Positions 25,946 through 37,080 of a DNA stretch of 64,000 nucleotides are shown one piece after another. Where the stretch lies: positions 454,259 through 518,258 of the forward strand of contig NZ_SRUZ01000002.1 in assembly GCF_004791165.1 (NCBI RefSeq), written 5' to 3'. Origin of the DNA: Mesorhizobium sp. M8A.F.Ca.ET.218.01.1.1 (lineage in GTDB: Bacteria > Pseudomonadota > Alphaproteobacteria > Rhizobiales > Rhizobiaceae). Numbering within the stretch: position 1 is the first letter of the stretch; every line of letters starts with the position of its first letter. The notes beneath the pieces are model-generated. The model had not been told where the DNA came from. It saw only the letters and a list, made by a program, of their open reading frames with translations, and did not search any database. The position numbers and the translations under genes are program-made.

Positions 25946-27085
25946 TCACGCGAGATACCCATTCGACCTTCTTGTTCTAGAACTCGGCTGATGAAGTTTA
26001 GAGGGCAGATAACGTCTTGAGCAGCCGCCACCGAGGCGAGTCAGCAGCTCTGCTGCGTTAAGACCAGCGGCGGCCGCAAAGTCGTCTGGCGTAAAATCTT
26101 TACCTAACAGTTCTACAAATCCACCCGGCGCGCAAAGCGCCTCCGGAACGTCTGTTACATCTATCGTCGTGTATTCCATGGATATTGTTCCTATTACAGG
26201 GACCGAATATCCAGCAAGTCTAACGGATATCTTGTTTGCGCAGGCCCATGGAAGGCCATGCTTGAAGCCGATCCCGACGATTGCTATGCGGCTAGGTCGA
26301 ACTGTCCGGAACGTCGCGCCGTAGCCAACAGCCTCCCGGCTGGCCAAATAGCGCACATCGAGTATTTTGGCTCGGAGGCTTGCAACGGCCATCAGCGGAT
26401 TGGGTTGAATGCCAGCGTCGTTAAGTCCGTACAATGCTGCGCCCACTCGTACCATGTCGAAATGATAGCATTTACCTAACCAAACACCGGCCGAGGCAGC
26501 GAGGCTTCCTATTGTGGGCCCAAGCATATCGTAGATCGCCTCAAAGCGATTCCTTTGAAACGCATTAGTCGGGTCCGTAGAGCATTCGCTGCACGCGAGG
26601 TGGCTGAGTACGACCGAGGGCGGACACTGGTCGAAGATGCCTGCAGCATGCGCGCGACGCACGTCGGGAAAAGCTAGCCCGAGACGGGAGAATCCGGTTT
26701 CCACGTTCAGAAAGTATGTTTGTGTCCGCGTTGCACGAATAACCTCCAATTCAGCGCAATTGTTTACAACGGGTATGAGGCCTTCGGATCGATAGTACTG
26801 GTGAAATTTCGCAAATTCATCACAAAAAACCGCAATAGCCCTATCTACCTGGTTTGACCTCAGAAGCAAAGCTTCGTCTAAATTAGCGACGAAGAGCAGC
26901 TCGCAGCCGGCATCGATTAGCGCCCCTGCAACCTCTACAGCGCCAAGCCCGTAAGCGTCGCTTTTGACGACTGCGGCCACCTTTACGTACGGCCCAACGA
27001 GACCCCCGATGGTACGGAAATTTGCTTGGATCGCCTCAAGATTGATCTCAAATATAACATTTGCAGGCCGTACTAGTGGAAACAT
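25946..27085 (-). CDS. alr: Alanine racemase
   Basis: PLP-dependent alanine racemase, 379 residues from the ATG at 27085 (upstream GGAG). [13 protein letters not shown] carries the Schiff-base Lys; [13 protein letters not shown], the [13 protein letters not shown] block and [15 protein letters not shown] with the second catalytic Tyr follow; [14 protein letters not shown] and LTRLGGG end the C-terminal domain. It interconverts L- and D-alanine. The last 20 or so residues (after LTRLG) do not look like the family, probably because mobile DNA replaced the original end near 26010; the core is complete. Two AT-rich hairpins lie upstream. It is on the same strand as the Ddl-like gene at 20.9 kb. 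Confidence 0.88.
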   Translation of the reverse strand: MFPLVRPANVIFEINLEAIQANFRTIGGLVGPYVKVAAVVKSDAYGLGAVEVAGALIDAGCELLFVANLDEALLLRSNQVDRAIAVFCDEFAKFHQYYRSEGLIPVVNNCAELEVIRATRTQTYFLNVETGFSRLGLAFPDVRRAHAAGIFDQCPPSVVLSHLACSECSTDPTNAFQRNRFEAIYDMLGPTIGSLAASAGVWLGKCYHFDMVRVGAALYGLNDAGIQPNPLMAVASLRAKILDVRYLASREAVGYGATFRTVRPSRIAIVGIGFKHGLPWACANKISVRLAGYSVPVIGTISMEYTTIDVTDVPEALCAPGGFVELLGKDFTPDDFAAAAGLNAAELLTRLGGGCSRRYLPSKLHQPSSRTRRSNGYLA

Positions 27086-27223
27086 CTTCTGCTCTCCAGC
27101 TAACTCGTAGACTGCGATGCGGCCTTAGCGGTCACGCCACAAAATCAGAACCGCGCACAGATACATCAGAGCAAAATTGCGGTAATTGCGCACTAAGTCA
27201 ATACGGCTAACGTAAAATCGCCT

Positions 27224-27284
27224 TTAAGAAAACTTCTTAAAAAGTTAACATTTACGTTGTTCTTTTATTTTCGGTAAATGTTAA
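27224..27284. promoter_or_regulatory. Two adjacent AT-rich inverted repeats upstream of alr
   Basis: TTAAGAA-AAC-TTCTTAA (27224-27240) is followed by TTAACATTTAC ... GTAAATGTTAA (27245-27255 and 27274-27284, perfect 11-base arms, 18-base loop). They lie 140-200 bases upstream of the racemase start in markedly AT-rich DNA. They could be operator sites or the end of another element. Confidence 0.45.
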
Positions 27285-27808
27285 ATGACTGTGGATTGTT
27301 ACTTGCGATTATTATGGCCATGTATTGTAGATGACTAGATGCATTCTTGCTGAAATGTTCTCGTGATTGGGAGTTATTGCTGATCGAGATGTTCTCGCTG
27401 TTCAAAACGACCCATTTGCAGAGATGTGTAGGAGGCGTTTTGGGGCCGGTCTTGCGAGACAACACGGACTTGCGAGATAGCACGGTCCTGAGACTTGCTG
27501 AATCCCGTGAAGAGAACAACACGTCGGATAGGCCGAGCCACGGTGCGCGTTGCGGAAGTTACGCGTAAACACTAGGTCTCGCGCTGGCATGTCTATGACT
27601 GGCGCAAGCAGCTTCGGAGCAACGGCCGGCGCTAGAGCCAGTGAACAGAGCGTCGACGAGTACGCGAGGTGCGCGGGCCGATTCGTCACGTTTTCTCGCC
27701 GAGCGTTTGTTGTCCCGCTGTCGCCAACCCCGGCTGAGATCGTCCAACCGCAGAATTTGGATTACCAGCGATCGCTATCCTTTCATCGCGGCCTGTCCGA
27801 TTCATTGG
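27285..27808. other. Unassigned stretch, possibly eroded IS66 tnpA
   Basis: No intact gene. Between about 27560 and 27740 plus-strand frames give HVYDWRKQLRSNG and a following FVTFSRRAFVVPLSPTPAEI, faintly like an IS66 TnpA protein. The evidence is weak. Confidence 0.3.
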
Positions 27809-27984
27809 TCAAGCCGCTGCTTTGCTGCACGCCTCATCTGGGCGCGCTCTGCAAACTTGGGCAATACGCGCGTCATGATTTGTGCCCAATCGAAGCCTCT
27901 CTGTCTCCGAAACAAGTGCCCTGGTACGAGATGTCAAGCGACACGAGGAATTGACCCCTTTACCGACACGAGGAACTGACCCCT

Positions 27985-28783
27985 TCATTGGTTTGCGGTT
28001 TCGTTGCTTTCGGATGCCGGTCGGGTTTTCTGCAGAAGGCCGGACCGGCGCTTTTCGCGGAGACGGTAGCTGTCGCCGCGGATGGTAATCACCGTGGAGT
28101 GGTGTAGCAGGCGGTCCAGGATCGCCGTGGCCACAACGGGATCGCCAAAAACGCTCCCCCATTCGCCCACGGAGCGATTGGAGGTGATCAGGATCGATCC
28201 CTTCTCGTAACGCCGCGACACAAGCTGGAAGAACAGGTGGGCGGCGTTGGCCTCGAAGGGCAAATAGCCCAGTTCGTCGATGATCAATAATTTCGGCCGT
28301 GACAAGGTCGTCAACTGCTTGTCGAGCGAGCCGTCGGCATGAGCCTTGGCCAACATCGCCACCAGTGTGGCCGCCGTGATGAACTGCACGTTGTAATTCT
28401 GGCAGATCGCCTCGCGGCCGAGGGCCACGGCCAGATGCGTCTTGCCCGTGCCGGGTGGGCCGAGGAACAAAAGCGTGTCGCCGTGCGCGATCCAGCGACA
28501 GGTCGCCAGTTCCCTGATCTGCTCCTGATCCAGTGAAGGCTGCGCCTCGTAGTCGAAGCCGTCCAGTTCGCGCACGAAAGGGAACTGGGCGATCTTGCTC
28601 GACATGGAGATGCGCCGCTCGTCGCGCCGGCGATCTCGCGTGACACAAGGAAGCTCAGGGCTTCCCGTAACGTCATCTTTGAGCGAGCAGCTTCGTCCAG
28701 CAACGTGTCGAGCTGATCGCGGATCGCCGTCAGCTTCAGTCGATCGAGCGTTGCGATGAGCATGTCATGATCCACGGTCGTCA

Positions 28784-28787
<4 letters not shown>
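27985..28787 (-). pseudogene. istB: istB, IS21 helper ATPase, frameshifted
   Basis: AAA+ helper of IS21 transposition. The N-terminal part reads MLIATLDRLKLTAIRDQLDT, KMTLREALSFLVSREIA. One missing base near 28632 shifts the frame, and the rest continues from MSSKIAQFPFVRELDGFDYE with Walker A LFLGPPGTGKTHLA, Walker B KLLIIDELGYLPF and SNRSVGEWGSVFGDPVVATA. All domains are otherwise present. The start overlaps the istA end by four bases, as usual. A sequencing error could mimic the lesion. Confidence 0.87.
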
Positions 28788-30065
<1,278 letters not shown>

Positions 30066-30309
30066 CTATGGGTCCTCTCAAAAGAGAGGGGTCAGTTCTT
30101 TGTGCGTTAGGGGGTCAATTGTGCATGTCGCCCGACACGAGACAGCGGTGGTCTTGGTGTCGGAACTACCGGATGCCCTCGTCGGGTCTCGTCAACGAGG
30201 TTCAGAGCGTGCATCAACAGCAGCAATCCCAGGAATCGGTCAAACAAAGCGGCAGTCCGCTTCAGGTTCACCGCCGCTGCAGTGAGCTCGGTTTGGATAT
30301 TTATATTGG

Positions 30310-30942
30310 CGAGACCCTGTCGGATCGCTCGGGCGGTTATCGGACCAACGCCGGGGATTGTTGCCCCGCCCCACGTCTTCATCCTCTCGGCACGCGTGCA
30401 ATCTCGGCATCGAGCTGCTTGATCCTTTCCTCCAGCTCAGCGTATAGACCAGATGGTGAGGGCCAGGCGGGCTTCGGGCAGGTCGCACTCAGGTTTCCAT
30501 CAGCTTGGCGGTGGTGAGAAGGGGCTGGGCAATGACCAGTCAATATTCTGCGAGATGGCCGCGCAAGGCGTTGATCGTCTGGGTGCGCTGCCGCACCAGC
30601 AGAGCCCGGACCCGCACTCGCCTGCTTATCCTCACTGTTCACGGCGACAAAGCGCATGGTCGGCCGCTGCGCGGCCTCGCAGATAGCCTCGGCATCGGCG
30701 GCCTACGAAAGGCTTCAAATAGGATGGCGGCATCAGACGAACGGAGTGCCCGAGCTTGTCGATCTCGCGCGCCCAGTGATGCGCCCAGCACAGGCCTCCA
30801 TGGCGACCAAGCAGGCCGGCTGCCCAGCGAGAAACGCAAGCACCTTGTCGCGTCGCAGTTGCTTACGGATAACTATGGCGCCCGCCGCATCCGCTCCATG
30901 CGCCTGAATCACATTCTTCACTAGGTCCAACCCGGTGTTAAC
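30310..30942 (-). pseudogene. IS110/IS1111-family transposase remnant
   Basis: Pieces in three frames: TGLDLVKNVIQAHGADAAGA, VIRKQLRRDKVLAFLAGQPA, CLVAMEACAG; then MRFVAVNSEDKQASA; then LYAELEERIKQLDAEIARV and TIPGVGPITA. These are the DEDD start, the central region and the helix-hairpin-helix of an IS110 transposase. Several shifts and gaps inactivate it. Confidence 0.8.
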
Positions 30943-31561
30943 TTCATTGTGGACGCTCCCTCTCTTAAGGGCTGTCAAACACCACCATTCTGGCACATCG
31001 ATGCCGTCGAGGGGCGTCAAGCCCATCACTATCTGCCGCGGACGGTCAGCACGCGTTGGCCATGTCGACGTCATCTGCAAGCCTGGATCATTCTTGATTC
31101 TAGAAACGGCGTTGCGCCGGCCGCCGAATTCGCCGCAGGCTGCTGAGCAAACACCTGCTAGACCCCGAAGCGGACACGCCGTTCGAACCTGGTCATCGGC
31201 AACCGATATTGCATGCCTGCCTTCTTATTAAACGAAGGCGTTCAGAGTTCTTGGCGGTCAGAACGCTATGCAGGGAAACGGAAGGGAGGAGAGTTCACGG
31301 ATCCCGACCATCTACCGGACGGGGTTGTACGACTCGGGACGCGTTACGAGAATTGGGCCGCATACTCTTCATCGAGCGACGTGGCCTTCTTTCGCAGTAA
31401 GCGCACAGTCTCCCGTGACCCGCCGAGGCCAGCCATCTGAAGACGCGACGGCACGGGTCGAGACATTATATTGGCGAATCGAAGACAGGTTGGTGCATAC
31501 TGCAGAGCGAAGAAACGTAAACTCGGCGCCAAGTCGCTGAATACTCACACTAGGCTGAACA
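30943..31561. other. No gene recognised upstream of the aspartoacylase-family gene
   Basis: About 600 bases of probable IS-derived and intergenic DNA. It should contain the promoter for the gene at 31562. No repeat or operator was clear. Confidence 0.35.
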
Positions 31562-32560
31562 ATGAGCAACCCGCCACATCTTACGTTTGACCCCGACAAG
31601 CCCGGCACGAGCAAAGGGCATCTTGTTGTTCCAAAAGGCGCCGACTGCGAAGCTCTTTCGCTTCCGGTTTTCAGCCTGAACAAAGGTGATGGACCTCGTC
31701 TCCTTATCACTGGTGGATGTCACGGCAATGAATTGGAGGGGCCACTTGTTGCGCAACGGCTTATTGCATGGCTGCCCGAAGCGCAAATCTGTGGGAGGAT
31801 TATCATCGTTCCCGTTCTCAATCCGCCGGCCGTGCAGGCTTTCAGTCGCAATACGCCGATCGATGGATTGAACCTCAACCGAGTGTTTCCGGGCCGTGCC
31901 GAGGGGTCGCTAACCGAACGAATCGCGGATGCCGTTTCCCGCCTGTTGTTGCCGATGGCCGACACCGTATTTGATCTGCACAGCTTCGGACCAATCTGGG
32001 ACTTTCCACCATCGACGACGACGCATCCCATTGCAGATCCCGCTCTCATGATCAAGACAATCAGAATGGCAGAGGCGTTCAAATTACCTATGACGTTGGT
32101 CTGGGATCATCCAGATACGCCCGGAATGTTTGATATCTCGGCCCACAACCAAGGTAAGGTATTCGTCTGTGTTGAACTGGGCGGCGGCATTATCGGCGAT
32201 GAAGCTCTCGCGATCTACGACGCTGGAGTACGCAACGCACTCATCTCGCTGGGAGTCGTCGAGGGAAAAGCCGAGTATCCGACCTTCCGTCGACGGAGGT
32301 CCGGCCAGACACTTCATACGCGGCGCCCAGCCGATGAACTGAAATCGCCTCTGCCGGGTATCTTCGAACCTCGTTGCTCGATGTTGGGCGAAGTGAAGCA
32401 GGGAGATCTCATTGGCATCCTGCATCCGATGGACTCTTCGTCGGCAAATTCCAGTGATATCCGGTCGCCTGGCCCTTCCATCGTCTGCGGTGTTCGATCC
32501 GGGGGCTATGTCGAAGTCGGCGAATGGTTAGCGCTCTTGGCGCGACCGCTGAATCGTTGA
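31562..32560 (+). CDS. Succinylglutamate desuccinylase/aspartoacylase family zinc deacylase (DoeB/EutE-like)
   Basis: M14-like zinc hydrolase of 332 residues. GGCHGNELEGP gives the first His and the Glu zinc ligands, VFDLHSFGP the second His, and VCVELGGG the probable catalytic Glu; GLNLNRVFPG is the substrate arginine region. The C-terminal beta domain (RSGGYVEVGEWLALL) is typical. Members remove acyl groups from amino acids; DoeB/EutE removes acetyl from N-acetyl-2,4-diaminobutyrate in ectoine breakdown. The window also holds an M24 ectoine-hydrolase-like gene, an ehuB pseudogene and a EutA-like gene, which favours that role but does not prove it. It is intact though surrounded by mobile debris. 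The ribosome site is weak. Confidence 0.78.
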   Translation: MSNPPHLTFDPDKPGTSKGHLVVPKGADCEALSLPVFSLNKGDGPRLLITGGCHGNELEGPLVAQRLIAWLPEAQICGRIIIVPVLNPPAVQAFSRNTPIDGLNLNRVFPGRAEGSLTERIADAVSRLLLPMADTVFDLHSFGPIWDFPPSTTTHPIADPALMIKTIRMAEAFKLPMTLVWDHPDTPGMFDISAHNQGKVFVCVELGGGIIGDEALAIYDAGVRNALISLGVVEGKAEYPTFRRRRSGQTLHTRRPADELKSPLPGIFEPRCSMLGEVKQGDLIGILHPMDSSSANSSDIRSPGPSIVCGVRSGGYVEVGEWLALLARPLNR

Positions 32561-32602
32561 AATCAAGTTCGCCGAAATCGTGCCTTCTGGTAACCGCTGT
32601 TC

Positions 32603-32733
32603 TCAGGCCACGGCTTTGAGCGGCATGGGTCTGTAGGCCCAAGGCAGCAGATCTGGCTTAGTGGATGGCCGGCGACGATCCGGGCGATCACGTCAGCGAG
32701 GTAGGTGTGAGGCTCGACGCCGTTTAGCTTGCA
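32603..32733 (-). pseudogene. IS66 tnpC C-terminal piece (left of the RIT element)
   Basis: Reads CKLNGVEPHTYLADVIARIV, AGHP..DLLPWAYRPMP, ending at a stop at 32603. It is the exact continuation of ..ASLIETC at 36161-36185, so it is the end of the same tnpC interrupted by the RIT element. Confidence 0.85.
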
Positions 32734-32860
32734 TGTTTATGCCGACCGGCGAACTATGCCGAGTGAGCAAGTTTTTACCAACACTTTCCTCAACATAGCG
32801 GTAGCTGGATCGGCATAGCTTAGGCTCTCTCCGTCGCAATTGACGCGAAGGAGAGGACAC

Positions 32861-34103
32861 ATGAACGCAAGTGACTATCTGCAACGCAGCACGCTCTATC
32901 GGAAGCTGATCCACGGGCCATATGGCGAGTTTGCACGCGTTTATGCGGGCAGATTGTCGGACGAAGGCTTCGGTCGGCAATGCACCTGGCGATCGCTAAG
33001 CCGATTTCGTGAGCTGAGAGACTGGCATGTCGGTAACGGGCACGATCTCCGGGATTTGAGCGAAGTTCATGTCGAGCGGTTTCTGGAGCACCGTTCCAAA
33101 CACTGGAGCATCGATTCGGGCGACCGATCGGCGCTTCGGCGCTTGCTTGCCGCGTTACGGCAAGACGGTTTGATACCAACCGCCCTTCCGATTGAGCGCA
33201 CGGAGTACGAGCAGATTGTTGATGTGTTCGCGGCTTACCTCACGAATGAGAAAGGGCTCGCCGACTCGACGGTGGAAGGCCACAAGCTGCTCTCACGCCG
33301 ATTTCTGCAGGAGGTCTGTCCGGCTGGCGCAGATGGGTTTGCGGCGCTCACCCCGGAGATCGTCATCGGTTATGTCGAGCGACATGCTCTCGATGGCTCC
33401 GCCGACAGCGGCAAGGCGATGTGCGGGGTGGTGCGCGCCTTCCTGCGCTATTTGCATCTGAAGGGCTTCATTTCGGTGGCCTTGGCCGATTGTGTGCCGT
33501 CGATCCGTCGCTGGCGGCTTGCTGGCCTACCAACCTTCCTGTCACCACAGAAGGTTCAGGTGGTTCTCGATCGCCTGCGATCGGACCACGGCAATGGGGC
33601 TTCGCGACTATGCGGTTTTGATGGCGCTGGCCAAGCTGGGCTTGCGCGCCAGCGAGGTTGCCGCGCTCAGTCTTGATGATATCGATTGGCAGTCGGGCAG
33701 TGTCCTCGTCCATGGCAAGGGACGGCGGCAAGCGATGATGCCGCTACGCCACGACGTCGGTGCGGCTATCGTCGCCTACATCCGGCATGGGCGACCGGCT
33801 TCACCGTGTCGCCGGTTATTTCTACGAATGCTTGCTCCGCACGTCGGCTTTGCCTCAGGCTGTGCCATCATGATGATCGCGAAGGAGGCCCTCGAGCGGG
33901 CGGGTATTCACGGCTATGCGCACCACGGCGCGCACCTCTTCCGCCACAGCCTTGCGACCGACCTGCTGCGGTCGGGGGCCAGCTTTGCCGAGATCGGCCA
34001 GTTGGTTCGTCACCGGAGCATCGACAGCACAGGAATCTATGCCAAGCTCGACATCGAGAAGCTGCGCGAACTGAGCCTGCCCTGGCCGGGAGGTATCCAA
34101 TGA
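32861..34103 (+). pseudogene. RIT recombinase A, frameshifted tyrosine recombinase
   Basis: First of the trio, ATG 32861 after AAGGAGAGG. The SAM-like core-binding domain includes DVFAAYLTNEKGLADSTVEG and RAFLRYLHLKGFI. One extra base near 33574 breaks the frame; the catalytic domain continues with LAKLGLRASEVAALSLDDID (first Arg), VHGKGRRQAMMPL, GAHLFRHSLATDLLRSGAS (HxxR), LVRHRSIDSTGIYAKLD (His and nucleophile Tyr). The stop overlaps the next gene by four bases. All catalytic residues are present apart from the shift. Confidence 0.85.
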
Positions 34104-35021
34104 GCCGGCTTCGAACAGCGCTCGAGCGCTATGTGGGCATGCGCCAGGGATTGGGATACAAGTATCATGGCCCCGCTCGACGGTTGTCGGATTTCGTCAC
34201 CTTCATGGAGGCTCGCGGCGCCGAGACCATCACCACGGGCTGGCAATGAAGTGGGTGACGTTGATCGGCCGACAACCGAGTTGGTCCATCCGCCTGACCG
34301 ATGTGCGCTGCTTCGCTCAGCACCTCGCTCATTTCGATCCCCTGACGGAAGTGCCACCTCAAGACGCTGTGTCGCCGGCGCGGCGGGCCAAGCCCTACAT
34401 CTATACCGATGCTGAGATCACGGCGCTTTTGGCGGCGGCACTGTCGCTGCCGCCGGCCAACGCCCTGCGTCGCTGGACATATCATTGTCTGTTCGGATTG
34501 ATAGCGGTCGCCGGGCTACGCCATTTCGAAGCGCTCGACCTGCGCCGGGACGACGTCGATCTGGACCAAGGTATCCTCACCATTCGAGAGACGAAGTTCG
34601 GCAAGTCGCGGCTGGTCCCGCTCCATGCCACGACGGTCGCCGTGCTGTCGGACTATGCCGCGCGACGCGACGCGCATCTCGTCGCGCCTTGTAGCCCCTA
34701 TTTCTTTGTCGCCGAGCAGGACGGCAGATTGCTGCACCAATACGTGCACCGGGTGTTCTGGCAGCTGTCGCGTAGATCGGCCTGCGGCAGCGGGGGCAGC
34801 GCAATGGTCCGCGGGTTCACGATCTTCGTCACCATTTCGCCGTCCAGGCCCTGACCAACTGGTATCGCGCGGGCGAAGATGTCGAGCGGGAACTGCCGGT
34901 CCTCTCGACCTTTCTCGGCCACGCCAATGTTCGCGACACCTACTGGTATCTATCCGCCGCGCCGGAGCTAATGACCCATGCCGCGCGACTGCTGGATAAG
35001 CGGTGGGAGGCTCGCTCATGA
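34100..35021 (+). pseudogene. RIT recombinase B, frameshifted tyrosine recombinase
   Basis: Second of the trio. MSRLRTALERYVGMRQGLGY starts at 34100. The frame breaks near 34245, resumes with RPYIYTDAEI-type sequence (AKPYIYTDAEITALLAAAL), GLIAVAGLRHFEALDLRRDD (Arg) and IRETKFGKSRLVPLH, breaks again near 34780, and ends VHDLRHHFAVQALTNWYRAG, LGHANVRDTYWYLSA (HxxR, His, Tyr). The stop overlaps the ATG of recombinase C. Two lesions, otherwise complete. Confidence 0.85.
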
Positions 35022-36019
35022 GTGCCCCGAATGATCTGGCCGTGCTGATCGAGCGGTGGTTCACCGATCGGCTCATGCGACATCAAGGCGTAAGCTCCAA
35101 CACCATCGCCTCCTATCGCGACACCTTCCGGCTCCTGTTTGCATTCGCGCAGACACGCCTTGGCAGGTCTCCGTCACAGTTGACACTGCGGGATTTGGAC
35201 GCGCCTTTCATCGGCGCATTCCTGGAAGACCTCGAGACACTGCGATCCGCCTCAGTAAGGACCAGTAATCTCCGCCTCACGGCCATTCGGTCTTTCTTCA
35301 GATATGCATCGTTCGAGGAGCCGGCCCATAGCGCCCAGATTCAACGCGTGCTCGCGATCACGAGCAAGCGATGCGACAAGCGACAGCTTCAGTTTCTCAC
35401 CAGCCCGAGATTGAAGCGATCCTGGCCTGTCCGGATCGCAGCACATGGCTGGGACGGCGTGATTACACTCTGCTGTTGCTGGCCGCGCAAACGGGGTTGC
35501 GGGTCTCGGAGATCATCGATCTCGACCGGGACTCGGTGATGCTGGGGCACGGTGCCCACGTGCGACGCCTTGGCAAGGGCCGCAAGGAGCGAAGTACGCC
35601 GCTCACCAAGGTTGCACAGCAAGCCCTTCGGGGCTGGCTCAACGAGCCCAGGAAGCGGGGCGCAACGGCTCTCTTTCCGAACACGCACGGCGGCAAAACT
35701 GAGCGCCGACGGCGTGCAGGCGCTGCTGAACAAATATGTCGCCAAGGCTCGCGAACACTGCGTCACCCTCCGCTCGAAGCGGGTGTCGCCCCATGTTTTG
35801 AGGCACAGCGCTGCCATGCAGCTGCTGCAGGCGGGCATCGATTGTTCGGTCATCGCCTTATGGCTGGGCCATGAGGCGATGGAAACGACGCTGACCTATA
35901 TTCACGCATATCTTGAGCTGAAGGAATCCGCACTTGCCAAGCTGAAGCCATACGAACGCGCAAAGGCGGAACGATTTCGGCCAAACGACCAGCTTCTTGA
36001 GCTCCTGAACGCCCTTTGA
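35018..36019 (+). pseudogene. RIT recombinase C, frameshifted tyrosine recombinase
   Basis: Third of the trio, starting at ATG 35018 (MSAPNDLAVLIERWFTDRLM). The N-terminal domain SSNTIASYRDTFRLLFAFAQ is followed by a shift near 35400, then LLLAAQTGLRVSEIIDLDRD (Arg) and LGKGRKERSTPLTK. A second shift lies near 35700. It ends with VSPHVLRHSAAMQLLQAGID (HxxR), LGHEAMETTLTYIHA (His, Tyr) and a charged tail. The order A-B-C with four-base overlaps implies one transcript. Confidence 0.85.
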
Positions 36020-36138
36020 GCATGAGAACTATGCCGAGTGTCAACGACGGGTTCTTGGTCGAAACGGCGGGCAAAGCGCATCATACCGCCATGATCGGAC
36101 GAGGCGCTCGGCATAGTTCGCCGGTCGGCATAAACCTG

Positions 36139-36160
36139 CTTATGCCGCGCGCGGCATAAG
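36139..36160. repeat. 22-bp palindrome next to the RIT right end
   Basis: CTTATGCCGCG and CGCGGCATAAG abut perfectly, three bases outside the right terminal repeat and before IS66 tnpC resumes. The arms repeat the outermost bases of the RIT ends (TTATGCCG). A similarly built palindrome, with ends of another recombinase element, is at 39542-39561. It may be an attachment or excision footprint. Confidence 0.6.
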
Positions 36161-36975
36161 CAGGTTTCGATCAGCGAAGCGATCGTTGCCCAGTGCTCGG
36201 CGCCGCCGTCCGAGCCGGCGAAGAGCGCATGGCGCGCTCGACGACGTTGGAGTCGATCTCGATCGTACCGTTGTCGAGGAATCGTGTCAGATCTTGCCAG
36301 CGCGAGAGCGCATAGCGGATAGCTTCCGCCAGCCTTGGTCCTCTGGCTGATAAGAGTGAGTTGCTGCCTAAGCCACGGCTCAAGGGCATTGATGACGGGA
36401 CGGCTTCTCTCCTGCCGGACCGCGCGGCGTTCGTCGGCGGAACGACCGCGGATATCGCTCTCAACGTGGTAGAGTTGGGCGATGCGGGCGAGCGCCTCCG
36501 TCGCGATCGGCGCGGGGCCGGACTGCGCGAGCTCATAGAAGCGGCGACGCACATGCGACCAGCAAAAGGCCAAGCTCACGGCGTTGCGTTCGGCCAATGC
36601 CTTGTAACCCGCGATCCGTCGACCTGCAGGGTTCCGACAAAGCTCTGAAGATGCCGGATCGGCTGTTCGGCCTTGCGGTCCGGAGCGTAGAGATAGGCGA
36701 CGCCGGGTAGGTCCATTCCGCCCCAAGCTCGGTCGCAGTGGTCTCGTCCGCCAAGAGCTTGTCTGAAGCCTTCAGCCGCTCGAACAGCCGCTCATGCACA
36801 GGGCGAAGCAGGAAGCTGCCTTGCCCGGGGAAGGTGGTCGGCATACTTCGACACCAGAACATGAGCCACCGTGGCCTCTGTAGGAATGCCGCCTTCGACA
36901 AGACGTGCCGGCGTAAGAAGCCGTACCCGCTCCGCAGTCGCGGAGCGACAAGGAGAGTGTGTGCCGACAGCGTGA
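36161..36975 (-). pseudogene. IS66 tnpC main part, frameshifted, right of the RIT element
   Basis: Reading down the minus strand: LTPARLVEGGIPTEATVAHV, LVSKYADHLP, LRPVHERLFERLKASDKLLA, DETTATE, then GYKALAERNAVSLAFCWSHV, RRRFYELAQSGPAPIATEAL, RSRPVINALEPWLRQQLTLI, LAEAIRYALSRWQDLTRFL, EIDSNVVERAMR, LFAGSDGGAEHWATIASLIE, TC. This is an IS66 transposase broken by several shifts. It continues at 32733 after the RIT insertion. Confidence 0.85.
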
Positions 36976-37034
36976 CTTGATCGCGTCTGTGGCGCTGGTG
37001 ATGTGTCCACAACAAGCTCCGACTGCGTCAGCAT

Positions 37035-37057
37035 GGGGGTAGCTGCTTGCAGCCCCC
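37035..37057. repeat. Hairpin before the IS91-type integrase
   Basis: GGGGG (37035-37039) and GCTGC-TT-GCAGC (37042-37053) with CCCCC (37053-37057) form one bulged hairpin 24 bases before the integrase ATG. It may belong to the terminal end of the IS91-type element. Confidence 0.4.
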
Positions 37058-37080
37058 TCCATCGGACAAAGGAGCTTGTG

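Larger units (their letters stand above)
32735..36135 (+). mobile_element. RIT element (three tyrosine recombinases in tandem) inside IS66 tnpC
   Basis: A 3.4-kb element with perfect 29-base inverted terminal repeats at 32735-32763 and 36107-36135 (GTTTATGCCGACCGGC then GAACTATGCCGAG). It encodes three overlapping tyrosine recombinase genes in one direction, the defining plan of Recombinase-In-Trio elements. A third copy of GAACTATGCCGAG lies inside the right end at 36026-36038. Each recombinase has one or two frameshifts. The insertion splits an IS66 tnpC between codons for T-C and K-L-N. A 126-bp derivative sits at 54953-55078. Confidence 0.85.
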
